Positions 63,982-64,000 of a DNA stretch of 64,000 nucleotides are shown here, in pieces. Under the pieces are notes generated by a model that worked only from the letters and a program-made list of their open reading frames with translations, searched no databases and was not told the origin of the DNA. Origin of the DNA: REEB95 sp963810055 (GTDB lineage Bacteria; Pseudomonadota; Alphaproteobacteria; ATCC43930; CGMCC-115725); assembly GCA_963810055.1 (NCBI GenBank), contig CAWEME010000012.1, forward strand, positions 62,001 to 126,000, given 5' to 3'. The position numbers were made by a program, and so were the translations under genes. Within the stretch, counting starts at the first letter, position 1. Every line of letters begins with the position of its first letter.

Positions 63982-64000
63982 AAGGCCGAATCCGGGCCTT
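63982..64000 (+). terminator. Hairpin cut by the window end, possible terminator
   Basis: AAGGCC / GGCCTT with a 7-nt loop, at the very end of the window and 57 bp after the last stop. If a T-run follows beyond the edge it is a terminator; that part is not visible. Confidence 0.3.

Overview
The window is GC-rich chromosomal DNA from an alphaproteobacterium. Support for this comes from GcrA-type cell-cycle regulators (with CcrM-type GANTC sites upstream), a two-domain cold-shock protein, a DUF4167 protein, the gene order ubiG / lysC / ptsP / prfA / prmC / DUF4167 / clpB, and ispG and hisS packed with a RodZ-like gene. A Rhodospirillales-like lineage is plausible, but genus cannot be fixed from the sequence alone. 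I see no insertion sequence, prophage, CRISPR array or rRNA, and only one tRNA (Gly-CCC).

Layout. 1-5200: an XRE regulator, an overlapping TSUP plus two-part chromate transporter unit, and two cell-wall enzymes (an M15/DUF882 protein and an L,D-transpeptidase). 5.3-12.7 kb: aldo/keto reductase, a NitT/TauT-type ABC importer, small exported proteins, tRNA-Gly and a CocE/NonD hydrolase. 12.8-16.6 kb: MlaC-like protein, Sel1 protein, cspA, and an infA-rpsU cluster with three small unknown proteins. 16.6-19.9 kb: FMN reductase, then broken lpxR-like and NodT-type outer-membrane genes. 20-31.5 kb: glutamate synthase gltD/gltB, divergent from a 2-oxo-acid dehydrogenase operon (E1alpha, E1beta, aldehyde dehydrogenase, E2). 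31.5-34 kb: DoxX protein, cyanase, and a lower-GC accessory island that resembles a polymorphic toxin followed by two tandem immunity-like paralogues. 34-48 kb: a long minus-strand housekeeping block: clpB, DUF4167, prmC, prfA, hisS, ispG, rodZ-like, ptsP, nitronate monooxygenase, lysC. 48-54 kb: ubiG, a double cold-shock protein, MFS transporter, tandem gcrA copies, a nuclease-like protein and tatA. 54-58 kb: queuosine genes queA-tgt-queF-queG. 58-64 kb: a kinase-like sensor without an H-box, an MBL-fold protein that lacks its metal motif, an acyltransferase, a core MetE homologue and two small secreted proteins.

Many conserved genes (clpB, gltB, lysC, queA, the aldehyde dehydrogenase, E1alpha and others) carry single-base frame breaks. 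Because several of these are essential or near-essential and the protein on each side of the break is well conserved, the simplest reading is residual indel error in the assembly rather than decay. Frame-broken calls should be read with that in mind.

The two most interesting places are the toxin/immunity-like island (32.5-34.0 kb) and the tandem gcrA pair (51.66-52.29 kb). In the latter, the first copy lacks the zinc-binding C-terminal domain, yet differs from the second only at synonymous sites over the shared DNA-binding domain.
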